Source: DASTFY01 sp963829955 (GTDB taxonomy: Bacteria; Actinomycetota; Acidimicrobiia; Acidimicrobiales; Ilumatobacteraceae). From it: a stretch of DNA of 64,000 nt. The DNA lies in assembly GCA_963829955.1 (NCBI GenBank), contig CAWHKS010000019.1:1-64000 (forward strand). The letters are read 5' to 3'. The notes below the pieces were generated by a model that saw only the letters and a program-made list of their open reading frames with translations, did not search any database and was not told where the DNA came from. The position numbers and the translations under genes were made by a program. Position 1 is the first letter of the stretch. The number at the start of each line of letters is the position of its first letter. This document shows, one piece after another, positions 17,019 to 25,319 of this stretch.

Positions 17019-18401
17019 GTGCAGCCTGAGGCCGACGTCCTGGTGCTGTTCGGCGCCACCGGTGATCTCTCGAAGCGCAAGCTGTTCCCGTCGCTCTACA
17101 ACCTGGAGCGCAACGGCCGCCTCCACGTCCCGGTCATCGGCGTGGCCCGTAGCAGCTGGTCGGACGCGGGCTTCCGGCAGCACGCGCACGATTCCATCCT
17201 CGCCACCCGGCCCGACGCCATGGCCGCCGTGATCGACTCCCTGTGCGCCCGGCTCGATCTCGTGGCCGGTGACTACGCCGACATCACCACGTTCCAGACC
17301 CTGGCCGACACGTTGGACCGGCACCACTCCACCAACGCGGTCTTCTACTTCGCCATCCCGCCGTCGGCGTTCCCGCTCGTCATCGAGTCGCTGGAGACCG
17401 TGGGTCTGACCAAGCGCGGCCGGGTCGTCGTGGAGAAGCCGTTCGGCCGCGATCTGGCGTCCGCCCGGGAGCTCAACGCCACCCTCCACACGTCGTTCCC
17501 CGAGGATCGCATCTTCCGCATCGACCACTACCTGGGCAAGGAGAGCGTCGAGGACCTGATGGTGTTCCGGTTCTCCAACGTCCTGCTCGAACCGGTGTGG
17601 AAGCGCAACTACGTGCGCAGCGTGCAGCTGACGATGGCCGAGACCATCGGCGTGGAGGGCAGGGGCAGCTTCTACGACTCGGTCGGTGCGCTGCGCGACG
17701 TCGTGCAGAACCACCTGCTGCAGGTGGTGGCGCTCCTCGCCATGGAGCCTCCCGTCGGCCCCGAGGCCGACTTCCTGCAGGACGAGAAGGCCAAGGTGTT
17801 CGCCGCCACCGAGAGCATCTGCTGCTCGAACGTGGTCCGGGGCCAGTACGTCGGGTACCTCGACGAGGACGGAGTGGCACCGGGATCGACCACGGAGACG
17901 TTCGTAGCTGCCCGGCTCGACATCGACTCGTGGCGGTGGGCCGGCGTGCCGTTCTACGTCCGGGCCGGCAAGGCGCTCGCTCACGCCGCCACCGAGGCCG
18001 TGGTCGAGTTCAACGACCCACCGCGGCTGCTCTTCGACGAGGCCGGAGGGCCCGCGCCACACCGGAACCTGGTGCGCTTCCGGCTCGGCAAGGACGACGG
18101 CGTCACCTTCACGTTGCAGGCCAAGACCCCGGGCGAGCACATGGACAGCGAGGACGTCAACCTCACGGTCGACTTCGCGGCCGCGCTGGGCGAGCGGCAG
18201 GACGCCTACGAGCGGCTGCTCGGCGACGCCCTGGCCGGCAACCCGCGCCGCTTCGCCCGCCAGGACGTCGTGGAGCGGACGTGGCGCATCGTCCAGCCGA
18301 TGCTGGAGGATCCCGGTCCCGTCTTCCCCTACGAGCGCGGGTCGTGGGGGCCGCCGGAGGCCGACGCGCTCGTGCCGGGCGGTTGGTACCCGCCGAGCTG
18401 A
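17019..18401 (+). CDS. zwf: Glucose-6-phosphate 1-dehydrogenase
   Basis: First enzyme of the oxidative pentose phosphate pathway: oxidises glucose 6-phosphate to 6-phosphogluconolactone with reduction of NADP or NAD. It shows the N-terminal Rossmann motif LFGATGDLSKRKLFPSLYNL, the EKPFGRDL segment and the active-site signature RIDHYLGKE with catalytic His. The later VPFYVRAGKAL and MDSEDVNL segments are also typical. 460 residues. The GTG start (17019) gives a protein beginning close to the nucleotide fold. It stands alone here, without gnd or tal; its 3' end overlaps the convergent membrane-protein gene by 73 bases. Confidence 0.95.
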   Translation: MQPEADVLVLFGATGDLSKRKLFPSLYNLERNGRLHVPVIGVARSSWSDAGFRQHAHDSILATRPDAMAAVIDSLCARLDLVAGDYADITTFQTLADTLDRHHSTNAVFYFAIPPSAFPLVIESLETVGLTKRGRVVVEKPFGRDLASARELNATLHTSFPEDRIFRIDHYLGKESVEDLMVFRFSNVLLEPVWKRNYVRSVQLTMAETIGVEGRGSFYDSVGALRDVVQNHLLQVVALLAMEPPVGPEADFLQDEKAKVFAATESICCSNVVRGQYVGYLDEDGVAPGSTTETFVAARLDIDSWRWAGVPFYVRAGKALAHAATEAVVEFNDPPRLLFDEAGGPAPHRNLVRFRLGKDDGVTFTLQAKTPGEHMDSEDVNLTVDFAAALGERQDAYERLLGDALAGNPRRFARQDVVERTWRIVQPMLEDPGPVFPYERGSWGPPEADALVPGGWYPPS

Positions 18402-19399
18402 GCGGGCGCCAGCTGGTCCGCCGGCCGTGGGGCGGTCGCCAGCACCCCGCGAACGCCCACGACCACCGCGGCAACGCCCACGCCGAGGGCCGCCGACACG
18501 CTGAGCCGATCCAGCCAGGGCGGCGCGTCCGTGACGAGCACGCTGTGGGAGAGGACGCCGAGGCGAGGGACGGCCGAGGCCACGAGTGCAGCCCCTCCCG
18601 CGGCTGTGCACGCGCTCTGCACGGAGGGACGCCGTCGCAGCAGGAGACCGGCGAGGCCGAGGGCCACCGCGATGGCACCGAGCGCGATGGCCGTCGCGCC
18701 CTGGGCGCCGCCCGCGGGCAGGGTGGCGAGGCGGGAACCGACGACGATGACGAGCGCACCGGTCACAGGGACGCCGCCACTGGCGACGCGCGACCGCGGC
18801 CAGCCGATGCCGACCGCCGCGACGACAGCAGCAAGCGCCCACCACGGCCAGGCCGGCGGCGGCGACAGGTAGCGGTAGCGGCCCTCGATGGTGACGGGCC
18901 GGCCGTCGACGGTCAGCCTCACCTGCCAGTCCTGCCCAATTTCCTGCGCAGTCGGGTCCGGCCGCCCAGGGCCCATGCGATGGATGCGGTGGTCATGCCA
19001 GGCCGCCTCCCAGTCGTTGCCGATGACCCGCCACGCCGGCGGGGCCCCGGGATCGACATCGGCCGGGAGCTCGACCGCGGCCTGGCGATCCTCGTTCAGC
19101 CAGCGGGCCGGCGAACGGTCGTTGACCTCGACGGTGCCGTCCGCGCCGACGCGCAGGTAGGGCTCGTCCGCGTAGCCGAGCACCACGACCTCGCGGCCGG
19201 GCTCCACCCGGAGGCGCAGGAAGCTGTCGCCGCCGACCACCTCGGCGGTGACCCCGTCGGTCGCCGGGGTGATGGCGGTGACCTCGGACCGCACGTCGCC
19301 TGGCTCCGCGGGGTCGGCGGCGGCCGGACCGGCCAGGAGGACGAGGAAGGCCGCGGCGAGCACGGGGGTCCGCCAGGCCTGTCTCGTCCTGCGATTCAC
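18329..19399 (-). CDS. Uncharacterised exported/membrane protein
   Basis: Not recognised. A signal peptide (to about residue 28, AAADPAEPGD) precedes an extracellular domain of about 180 residues with repeated beta-rich segments (LRLRVEPGREVVVLGY, WRVIGNDWEAAWHDHRIHRMGP), then about five membrane helices, and a disordered C-terminus. Conserved-looking WHDHRIHRMGP carries two His and could bind metal. The GTG start overlaps the stop of nothing upstream except the TauE-like gene (GTGA), so the two form an operon. The tail overlaps zwf on the opposite strand by 73 bases. Confidence 0.7.
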   Translation of the reverse strand: MNRRTRQAWRTPVLAAAFLVLLAGPAAADPAEPGDVRSEVTAITPATDGVTAEVVGGDSFLRLRVEPGREVVVLGYADEPYLRVGADGTVEVNDRSPARWLNEDRQAAVELPADVDPGAPPAWRVIGNDWEAAWHDHRIHRMGPGRPDPTAQEIGQDWQVRLTVDGRPVTIEGRYRYLSPPPAWPWWALAAVVAAVGIGWPRSRVASGGVPVTGALVIVVGSRLATLPAGGAQGATAIALGAIAVALGLAGLLLRRRPSVQSACTAAGGAALVASAVPRLGVLSHSVLVTDAPPWLDRLSVSAALGVGVAAVVVGVRGVLATAPRPADQLAPAQLGGYQPPGTSASASGGPHDPRS

Positions 19400-20112
19400 A
19401 GCAGCTCCTGGCCGATGAGGACGAGCGCCGCCAGCGCCGAGATCGACAGCACCATGGGCCGCGTCCACCCGTCGTCCAACACGCGCGTGAGCGGCCGGGA
19501 CAGCAGGAAGCCGATGGCCACTCCCGGCCAGAGCAAGGCGCCGAGCCGGAGCTCGTGCGCGCCGAGCTGACCGGCGACGGCCAAGGTGATCAGCGATATG
19601 GCGGCACCGAACGCGAAGTACGTGGCGAGGGTGGAGCGGAAGGTGGGCCCGTTGCTGCCCTGGTAGACGAGCGCGATCGGGGGTCCGCCGATGGACGTGG
19701 TCGTGCCCATGAAGCCCGAGGCGAACCCGGCCGACACCAGCGCCCCTCGCGTGGGCCGCACGTGGGGCTTCACCAGCGACACCGCGACGGCGGCGAGGAC
19801 GGCGAGCCCCAGGAACAGCGCCAGCGCGTGCTGCGAGAGCGCGGCGACAGCGGCCGCGCCCAGCACGGCGCCGGGCAGGCGGCCCCCGATGGCCCAACCG
19901 AGGCCGCGGCGGTCGAGGTGAGCGCCGTCGCGGAAGGCCACGAGCAAGGTCAACGGCAGCACGGCGAGGATGACGGGGGCCGGTGCAAACGACCGGTCGA
20001 TGAGGGTGAGCAGCGGGGCCACGACCAGGCCCATCCCGAACCCCGCCGCGCCTTGGATGCAGGACGCCCCGGCCACCAGCACGGTGACCAGCAGGAGATC
20101 GGACGGGCTCAC
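19396..20112 (-). CDS. TauE/SafE-family membrane transporter
   Basis: Membrane permease of the family that exports sulfite, sulfoacetate or related anions. The family features are seen: paired half-repeats, an early GAAGFGMGLVVAPLL and a central ASGFMGTTTSIGGPPIALVYQ, with about eight hydrophobic segments in 238 residues. The start GTG at 20112 begins SPSDLLLVTVLVAG, right before the first helix. A repeat with GAGCGAAGCGA sits just upstream. Coupled by a 4-base overlap to the uncharacterised membrane protein. Substrate unknown. Confidence 0.85.
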   Translation of the reverse strand: MSPSDLLLVTVLVAGASCIQGAAGFGMGLVVAPLLTLIDRSFAPAPVILAVLPLTLLVAFRDGAHLDRRGLGWAIGGRLPGAVLGAAAVAALSQHALALFLGLAVLAAVAVSLVKPHVRPTRGALVSAGFASGFMGTTTSIGGPPIALVYQGSNGPTFRSTLATYFAFGAAISLITLAVAGQLGAHELRLGALLWPGVAIGFLLSRPLTRVLDDGWTRPMVLSISALAALVLIGQELL

Positions 20113-20120
20113 TGGTGCCC

Positions 20121-20154
20121 CGTGACATGGAGGTCGCTTCGCTCGCTCACTGGT
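20121..20154 (-). repeat. GAGCGAAGCGA-type dispersed repeat, copy 1
   Basis: Read on the minus strand it contains GAGCGAGCGAAGCGACCTCC followed by ATGTCACG. A second copy with near-identical core occurs at 24211-24238, after the nitrile hydratase beta gene. It lies next to the TauE-like start codon. Short repeats with this core are common in high-GC actinobacterial genomes. Confidence 0.6.
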
Positions 20155-20274
20155 AGGGGCCGACCTCGACCATGACTTGCAGTCTGCCTGCTCCGCTACC
20201 CTGCCGCTCATCTCACGTCGTCATGCTCGAGATGACACGTCCGACCGAGTGGCGCAGCCCCAGGAGGATCAACC

Positions 20275-20682
20275 GTGGCCCATGAGTTCCTGTCCGACGA
20301 CTGGATGGAGGCCGTTAGGGCCATCCGTGACAAGTACGCCGACCAGGCGGCACCGGTCCCCTACAAGATCCGCATGAACCAGGTGATCAGCGGCGCGCCC
20401 TTCGGCGACGGGGCCGACATCCTCATCTACATGGACACGACGGACGGGACCATGCAGATGGAGAAGGGGGCCCTGGACGAGCCCGAGGTCACCATCAGCA
20501 CCGACTGGGAGACGGCCCGGAAGATCTTCGTGGACCAGGACCAGGCGGCAGGGATGCAGGCGTTCATGTCCGGCAAGATCAAGGTGCAGGGCGACATGAC
20601 CAAGCTCATGATGATGAACGCCGTCCCACCGGACGACGTGGCCAAGGCGGTGGCCGCCGAGGTCAAGGAGATCACGGCCTGA
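20275..20682 (+). CDS. SCP2 sterol-transfer domain protein
   Basis: Small single-domain protein with the SCP2 lipid-binding fold: VPYKIRMNQVISGAPFGDGADILIYMDT, then EPEVTISTDWETARKIFVDQD and AFMSGKIKVQGDMTKLMMM, the last being the conserved C-terminal helix region. 135 residues. A good Shine-Dalgarno (CAGGAGGATC) precedes the GTG at 20275. Such proteins may carry acyl-CoA or steroid-like ligands; the nearby SDR could be a functional partner but this is not shown. Confidence 0.88.
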   Translation: MAHEFLSDDWMEAVRAIRDKYADQAAPVPYKIRMNQVISGAPFGDGADILIYMDTTDGTMQMEKGALDEPEVTISTDWETARKIFVDQDQAAGMQAFMSGKIKVQGDMTKLMMMNAVPPDDVAKAVAAEVKEITA

Positions 20683-21651
20683 TCAGGACCTGACCGGCAG
20701 CTGGGCGCGGCGGCCGGCGCGGGACCGCACGAAGCCGGCGGCGCCGGCGCCCAGCACGGCGACCCCGGCACCGACGAGATAGGCGTTGCCGAAGCTGCCC
20801 ACCAGGCCCGACGTCGCCTGGGTGCCGAGCTGAACCGTCTGCATCACCTGCGATCCGACGACGGCTCCGATCTGGGCCATGAGCTGTTGGAGCGCGCCGG
20901 CCACGCCGAGATCCTCGGGATCGACGGCGGTGGAGACGATGGCGCCCATCGCCGGCGAGGCGATGCCCAAACCCGCGCCGGACAGCGCCAGTGCCAACAT
21001 GATCACCGTGGCCGGCGTGTCGGTCCCGACGGCCGCGAGGGCGACCATCGACAGCGCGACGACCAGCGCGCCCGTCACCCCGGCCGCCCGCTCTCCGACG
21101 CGGATCGTGACCGGCGTGGCGAGCGGAGCGACGACCGAGAACGTGAGAGGGCGAGAGATGACGAGCAGGCCGGCCACGCCGGTGCTGTAGCCGAGGCCGT
21201 CCTGCAGGAGGACGGGCGTGAGGATGAAGCCGCCCATGTAGGCGAAGTTGGACAGGGCCTGGCTGGTGATCGGCGCCACCAGGTTCCGGCGCCGCAGCCA
21301 GCCGAGGGGAACCATCGGGTCCTCCGCCCGATGCTCGACGACGAGGAACAGGCCGAGCAGCGCCGGCCCCAGCAGGAAGCCGGCGAGCACGGCGGGGCTG
21401 CTCCAGCCCCAGGCCGCACCGCGGTTGACGGCCAGCAGGATGGACGTCACACCGAGCCCGAGCAGGACCGCGCCGGTCACGTCGAAGCGACCGCGCCGGA
21501 CCCGCTCGGTCTCGGGCAGCAGGAGGCGTGCCACCAGTATCCCGACCAGGCAGAGCGGCGCCTGGATGGCGAAGATGGCACGCCAGCCGATGGCGTCCAC
21601 CAGCGGCCCGCCGAGGGCCACGCCGAGCCCTCTCTCCATGCGCCCGTCCAC
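20683..21651 (-). pseudogene. MFS transporter (DHA2/EmrB-QacA type), N-terminally truncated
   Basis: The protein begins inside the conserved motif C region (ALGGPLVDAIGWRAIFAIQAP), which in DHA2 transporters lies at about residue 140-160 after four membrane helices. The remaining part is normal, with roughly nine helices (ALSNFAYMGGFILTPVLLQDGLGYS, GLGIASPAMGAIVSTAVDPEDLGVAGAL). The upstream bases belong at once to a different, opposite gene (21724), and no continuation is found in other frames. So the first third was deleted, probably by rearrangement; a functional transporter is unlikely. Confidence 0.7.
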
Positions 21652-21723
21652 GGGGTGATGGTAGGGAGAGGCGCTGCGCAGTACAGTGTCCGGCGGAGCG
21701 GGCGGGGAGAAGCGAGCGTCAGC

Positions 21724-22494
21724 ATGTCCGACCTCCCTCCGCCAGACCCCTCTCAGCGCAACCTGTACGCACCGGAGCCGCCGATCGGCGGTGATCCCGC
21801 GGGCGACGACCGGTTGCGGCGCATCCTCGTCATCGTCGGTGGCATCGCCATGGTCGTGTTCGCGATCGGGCTCGGATTGGTCGTCCTGCGCGACGACGGC
21901 CCCGAGGACTCACCCAGCGCGCCCGCCAGCTCGGCGTCCGCAGACTCGTCGGCGCCCGAGACGACCGCGGTCGCCTCGACACAGCCGGCGACCACCGCGA
22001 CCACCGCCACCACCGCGACGACCGCGACGACCGTGGCCACGGCGACGACGGTGACGACCCCGACGACCGCGGCGACGACCACCACCGTGGCCGCCGATCC
22101 CGCGACTCGCGCCGTCGCGACGGCCCAGGCGCTCCTGAACGCTTTCGCCGACGGCCGCTGGAACGACGCCCGGACCCTGAACCCCGGTCGCAACGAGACC
22201 GACGCCTTCCTCCAGCAGGCCTACGGCCCGATCGAGGCGGCCACGGTCATCCCCGCCGCGGTCACACCGGTCAACGACGGCGAGTACGACGTGCGCTTCG
22301 GCATCGTCGCCCACGAGAACCAGCCGACCGGCCCGCAGACGGTGCTCATGTGCTCGCACTGGCAGGTCAACGTCGAGGCGCAGACCATCGAGCGGCTGGA
22401 CTCCGCCCGCATACGCGTCGAGAACGGCTTCGTCGATCCGAAGACGAGGTCGGGCGAGCTGTCGTCGGTCTGCGCCACCCTGCCCCTGCGCTGA
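21724..22494 (+). CDS. Membrane-anchored protein with Thr-rich linker and extracellular domain
   Basis: A cytoplasmic Pro-rich N-terminus (MSDLPPPDPSQRNLYAPEPP) is followed by one membrane helix (about residues 34-55), an approximately 60-residue Ala/Thr/Val low-complexity linker, and a C-terminal domain of about 130 residues (ATAQALLNAFADGRWNDARTL, DGEYDVRFGIVAHENQ). The latter resembles NTF2-like or DUF4878-type extracellular domains by layout, but I cannot name the family. 256 residues. The linker suggests spanning the cell wall. It stands alone between the truncated MFS gene and a convergent SDR gene. Confidence 0.7.
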   Translation: MSDLPPPDPSQRNLYAPEPPIGGDPAGDDRLRRILVIVGGIAMVVFAIGLGLVVLRDDGPEDSPSAPASSASADSSAPETTAVASTQPATTATTATTATTATTVATATTVTTPTTAATTTTVAADPATRAVATAQALLNAFADGRWNDARTLNPGRNETDAFLQQAYGPIEAATVIPAAVTPVNDGEYDVRFGIVAHENQPTGPQTVLMCSHWQVNVEAQTIERLDSARIRVENGFVDPKTRSGELSSVCATLPLR

Positions 22495-22506
22495 ACCCGG
22501 AGGGGG

Positions 22507-23394
22507 CTACTCCGGCACGGGAGCGAGGGGGCCCAGCGCCGCGCCTAGGGCGTCGACCGTCCAGCGTTCGTTGCGCTCGACCCCTTCGCCGAACTCCCAC
22601 GACTTGACAATCCGGACGGCGCCGCCCTGCACGAAGAAGGTCTCGCCGTTGAAGGCGCAGTCGGCCGAGGCGAGGTAGGCGACGAGCGGGCTGATGTTCG
22701 CCGGATCCCACACGTCGAACGCGCCTGCTTCCGGGGGCGCCTGGATCATCTCGCCGAGCCCGGGGGTGGCCAGGGTCAAACGGGTGCGCGCGGCCGGCGC
22801 GATGCAGTTGCTCTTCACCCCGTAGCGGACCAGCTCCTTGGCGCAGATCTGGCTGAAGGTGGCGATGCCGGACTTGGCGGCGCCGTAGTTGGCCTGCCCG
22901 GGGTTCGAGAACAGTCCCGACGTGGACGAGGTGTGCACCAGGTTGCGGATCCTGGCCGCGCCCGCCTTGTGCTGCTCCCGCCAGTACGCGGCGGCCCACC
23001 GGCTGGGGGCGAAGTGCCCCTTCAGGTGCACGTCGACGACGGCGTCCCACTCCTCCTCGGTCATGTTGACGACGACACGGTCGCGGAGGATGCCGGCGTT
23101 GTTGACCAGGATGTCGAGGTCACCGAACGACTCGATGGCCGCGTTGATCAGGCGCTGGCTGCCCTCCCACGACGACACGCTGTCGCCGTTGGCCACCGCC
23201 TCGCCTCCCATCGCGGTGATCTCGTCCGCCACCTGCTGAGCCGCCGAGACGTCGCCGCCGCTGCCGTCGGCCGCTCCTCCGAGGTCGTTGATGACGACCT
23301 TGGCTCCCTCGGCGGCGAAGAGCAGCGCGTGCTCACGCCCGATGCCCCGCCCGGCGCCGGTGATGATCGCCACACGTCCTTCCAGAGCGCCCAT
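22507..23394 (-). CDS. SDR-family NAD(P)-dependent oxidoreductase (3-hydroxyacyl-CoA-dehydrogenase-like)
   Basis: Rossmann-fold dehydrogenase. It has TGAGRGIGREHALLFAAEGA (cofactor loop), NDLGG after the second strand, LVNNAGILRD, a catalytic serine in HTSSTSGLFSNPG and YGAAKSG (Tyr and Lys). The NDLGG and WREQHKAGA features match the group related to the dehydrogenase domain of peroxisomal multifunctional enzyme 2, so a hydroxyacyl-CoA or steroid substrate is likely. 295 residues. Divergent from the nitrile hydratase operon but separated from it by a promoter region. Confidence 0.87.
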   Translation of the reverse strand: MGALEGRVAIITGAGRGIGREHALLFAAEGAKVVINDLGGAADGSGGDVSAAQQVADEITAMGGEAVANGDSVSSWEGSQRLINAAIESFGDLDILVNNAGILRDRVVVNMTEEEWDAVVDVHLKGHFAPSRWAAAYWREQHKAGAARIRNLVHTSSTSGLFSNPGQANYGAAKSGIATFSQICAKELVRYGVKSNCIAPAARTRLTLATPGLGEMIQAPPEAGAFDVWDPANISPLVAYLASADCAFNGETFFVQGGAVRIVKSWEFGEGVERNERWTVDALGAALGPLAPVPE

Positions 23395-23493
23395 GCGCCA
23401 TCCCCCTGTGCTCGTGAGGTGCCGCAGGCTAACGGTGGCCGTGCCGACGGCAAAGCCTTCCCAGGGCGTCGTTCCACCTTACGACACGGGAGT

Positions 23494-23504
23494 TCTACTA
23501 TGGG
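23494..23504 (-). promoter_or_regulatory. Putative operator site 1 (CCCATAGTAGA) before nitrile hydratase
   Basis: The minus strand reads CCCATAGTAGA, identical to site 4 at 38330-38340; 16 of 17 bases agree in the extended site CCGTC(T/A)CCCATAGTAGA. It lies 48 bases before the nitrile hydratase beta start, and on the plus strand it provides TACTAT, a possible -10 element. Related sites lie at 28042, 35602 and 39072. Confidence 0.45.
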
Positions 23505-23551
23505 AGACGGGCTCGGTTCGGAGCCTTGTGAGGCCTGAACGAAGGAGCGAC

Positions 23552-24211
23552 GTGGACGGCATCCACGACATGGGGGGCACGCAGGGTTGGGGCACCGTCA
23601 TCATCGACCCCGACGAGCCGGTCTTCGCGGAGCCGTGGGAGGGCAAGGCCTTCGCCTACGGGGCGCTCTCGGCGCGACTGTCGGGCACCAACCTCGACGC
23701 CATGCGCCACGCCATCGACCGCCAGCATCCGTACGACTACCTGGTCGACGGCTACTACGGGCGGTGGCTCGGGTGTGTCGAGACGCTGCTCGTCGACAGC
23801 GGTGTCCTGGCGCCCGGCGCGGTCGAGGCGCGGGCCAGGCGGCTGAGAGGAGAGGACGTCGAGGAGCCGGCCGAGCCGACGCCGAACAAGCCCGACTACC
23901 AACCGACTGCAGCCGGTTCGCTGCGGGAGATCCCGGACCCGCAACGGTTCGAGGTCGGACAGGCGGTTCGGGCGAGGTCGTGGGCCTCCGACGGCCACAC
24001 CCGGCTCCCTCGCTACGTCCGTGGCCACACCGGCACCGTCACGGCGCTGCTCCCCGCTCAGGTGCTGCCCGACACACACGCCCACTTCGCCGGCGAGAAC
24101 GCGCAGCACGTCTACGCCGTCGAGTTCGACTCCGCCGACCTGTGGGGTCCCGACAGCGAGACCTTCGCCCTGACGATCAGTCTGTACGAGAGCTACCTGG
24201 AGCCCGCATGA
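23552..24211 (+). CDS. nthB: Nitrile hydratase subunit beta
   Basis: Structural partner of the metal-bearing alpha subunit; the heterodimer hydrates nitriles to amides in the cytosol. The opening DGIHDMGGTQGWG is the family N-terminus, with FAEPWEGKAFAYGAL and HPYDYLVDGYYGRWLGCVETLL after it. The C-terminal SH3-like domain reads VGQAVRARSW, TRLPRYVRGHTGTV and HVYAVEFDSADLWG. 219 residues. Beta precedes alpha, the order typical of cobalt-type operons. GAAGGAG precedes the GTG start. Putative operator site 1 lies upstream. Confidence 0.95.
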   Translation: MDGIHDMGGTQGWGTVIIDPDEPVFAEPWEGKAFAYGALSARLSGTNLDAMRHAIDRQHPYDYLVDGYYGRWLGCVETLLVDSGVLAPGAVEARARRLRGEDVEEPAEPTPNKPDYQPTAAGSLREIPDPQRFEVGQAVRARSWASDGHTRLPRYVRGHTGTVTALLPAQVLPDTHAHFAGENAQHVYAVEFDSADLWGPDSETFALTISLYESYLEPA

Positions 24212-24265
24212 CCGAGCGAAGCGAGGTCCATGTCGCGGTAGCCCGTTCGCCGCGCAGCGGCGAAC
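24211..24265 (+). repeat. GAGCGAAGCGA-type repeat, copy 2, with hairpin, between nthB and nthA
   Basis: Starts at the nthB stop codon. The core CCGAGCGAAGCGAGGTCCAT matches copy 1 at 20121-20154 closely. It is followed by an 8-base-stem hairpin, GTTCGCCG (24245-24252) and CGGCGAAC (24258-24265). It fills half of the 118-base gap between the two nitrile hydratase genes and may limit read-through or stabilise the nthB message. Confidence 0.6.
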
Positions 24266-24329
24266 CCGTCACTGGTGCTCTCCGCACCATCGATGACCGG
24301 ACCACCCGCACCGACGGGAGGATGCACCA

Positions 24330-24932
24330 GTGACGGCCGAGCCCCGCCCGCACGACTACCCCGGACCCGCCGAGCGGGCCGAAGCGCTCGAGGCGCTCCT
24401 GCTCGAGAAGGGTCTCGTCGACCTGAACGTCGTGGACGGCCTGATCAACCGTTACGCCAACGACGTTGGGCCGCTGAACGGCGCCAAGGTGGTGGCGCGC
24501 GCGTGGACCGATCCCGAGTACCGGGCCCGGTTGCTCGAGGACGGCACGGCGGCCATCGCCGAGTTCGGCTTCAGCGGCCCGCAGGGCGAGAACATCGTCG
24601 TCGTGGAGAACTCTTCCAGCGTCCACCACGTCGTGGTCTGCACGCTGTGCTCGTGCTACCCGTGGCCGGTGCTCGGCCTCCCGCCCGCCTGGTACAAGGA
24701 CCCGGCCTACCGAGCGCGGATCGTGCGGGAGCCCCGCGCCCTGCTGGCGGAGCTGGGCCTCGAACTGGACGACGCGGTGGAGATCAAGGTCTGGGACAGC
24801 AGCTCGGAGGTCCGGTACCTGGTACTGCCCGAGCGTCCGGCGGGGAGCGAGGCCATGTCCGAGGACGAGTTGGCTGCCCTCGTCACGCGCGACGCGATGG
24901 TCGGCGTCGCCCAGGTGGCGTCGCCCGGGTGA
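24330..24932 (+). CDS. nthA: Nitrile hydratase subunit alpha, cobalt type
   Basis: Catalytic subunit holding the non-corrin metal ion. The metal site reads VCTLCSCYPW, with Cys104, Cys107 and Cys109; Thr105 in place of Ser marks the cobalt rather than iron class. Two of the cysteines are oxidised to sulfenic and sulfinic acids in known members. YKDPAYRARIVREPRALLAELG and IKVWDSSSEVRYLVLPERP are family segments. 200 residues. The GTG at 24330 has GGGAGG just upstream. Its stop overlaps the accessory-gene start by 4 bases (GTGA). Confidence 0.96.
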   Translation: MTAEPRPHDYPGPAERAEALEALLLEKGLVDLNVVDGLINRYANDVGPLNGAKVVARAWTDPEYRARLLEDGTAAIAEFGFSGPQGENIVVVENSSSVHHVVVCTLCSCYPWPVLGLPPAWYKDPAYRARIVREPRALLAELGLELDDAVEIKVWDSSSEVRYLVLPERPAGSEAMSEDELAALVTRDAMVGVAQVASPG

Positions 24933-25317
24933 GCCTGACCCATCTCCCGGTCGAGCTCGACGTGGACGGGCCGTCGTCGCCTCCACGCGCCAACGGTGAG
25001 CTGGTGTTCGCCGAACCGTGGGAGAGCCGTGCGTTCGGACTGACCGTCGCGCTGTACCAGGACGGCCTGTTCTCCTGGGACGACTTCAAGGACCGGCTCA
25101 TCGCCGCCATCGCTCGATGGGAGGCTGCGCACCCTGACGGCGACGGCTACCGCTACTACGCCTGCTGGCTCGAAGCGCTGCAGACGCTGCTGGACGACCA
25201 ACAGATCCTGCCCGAGGACGACATCCGGCGCCGCGCCGCCGAGCTGGCCCAGCGCCCGGCGGGTCACGACACGAGCACGGTCACGACCACGCGCACGGCC
25301 ACGACCACGGACCCTGA
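24929..25317 (+). CDS. Nitrile hydratase accessory (activator) protein, His-rich tail restored by one-base correction
   Basis: Small homologue of the beta-subunit N-terminus (NGELVFAEPWESRAFGLTVALYQDGLFSWDDFKDRLI, YYACWLEALQTLLDD) that helps load cobalt into the alpha subunit. As printed the frame runs to 25345 with a Thr-rich end. If one C is missing at about 25270, the protein instead ends EHGHDHAHGHDHGP with a TGA at 25315-25317, 2 bases before the OsmC gene. The regular His spacing is a metal-binding tail and fits a cobalt chaperone, so I take the indel as an error. Coupled to nthA by overlap. Confidence 0.85.
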
Positions 25318-25319
25318 AC

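Noticed and set aside
20160..20215. A tRNA-like stretch on the minus strand near AGCAGGCAGACTGCAAGTC
   Set aside because: It suggests a D-arm/anticodon-like piece but no matching acceptor stem or T-loop GGTTCGA(A/T)TCC could be placed around it.
21990..22095. Short repeats of ACCACCGCGACG type that look like a tandem array
   Set aside because: They encode the Ala/Thr/Val linker of the 21724-22494 protein in frame; no equal spacers, so neither CRISPR nor an independent repeat.
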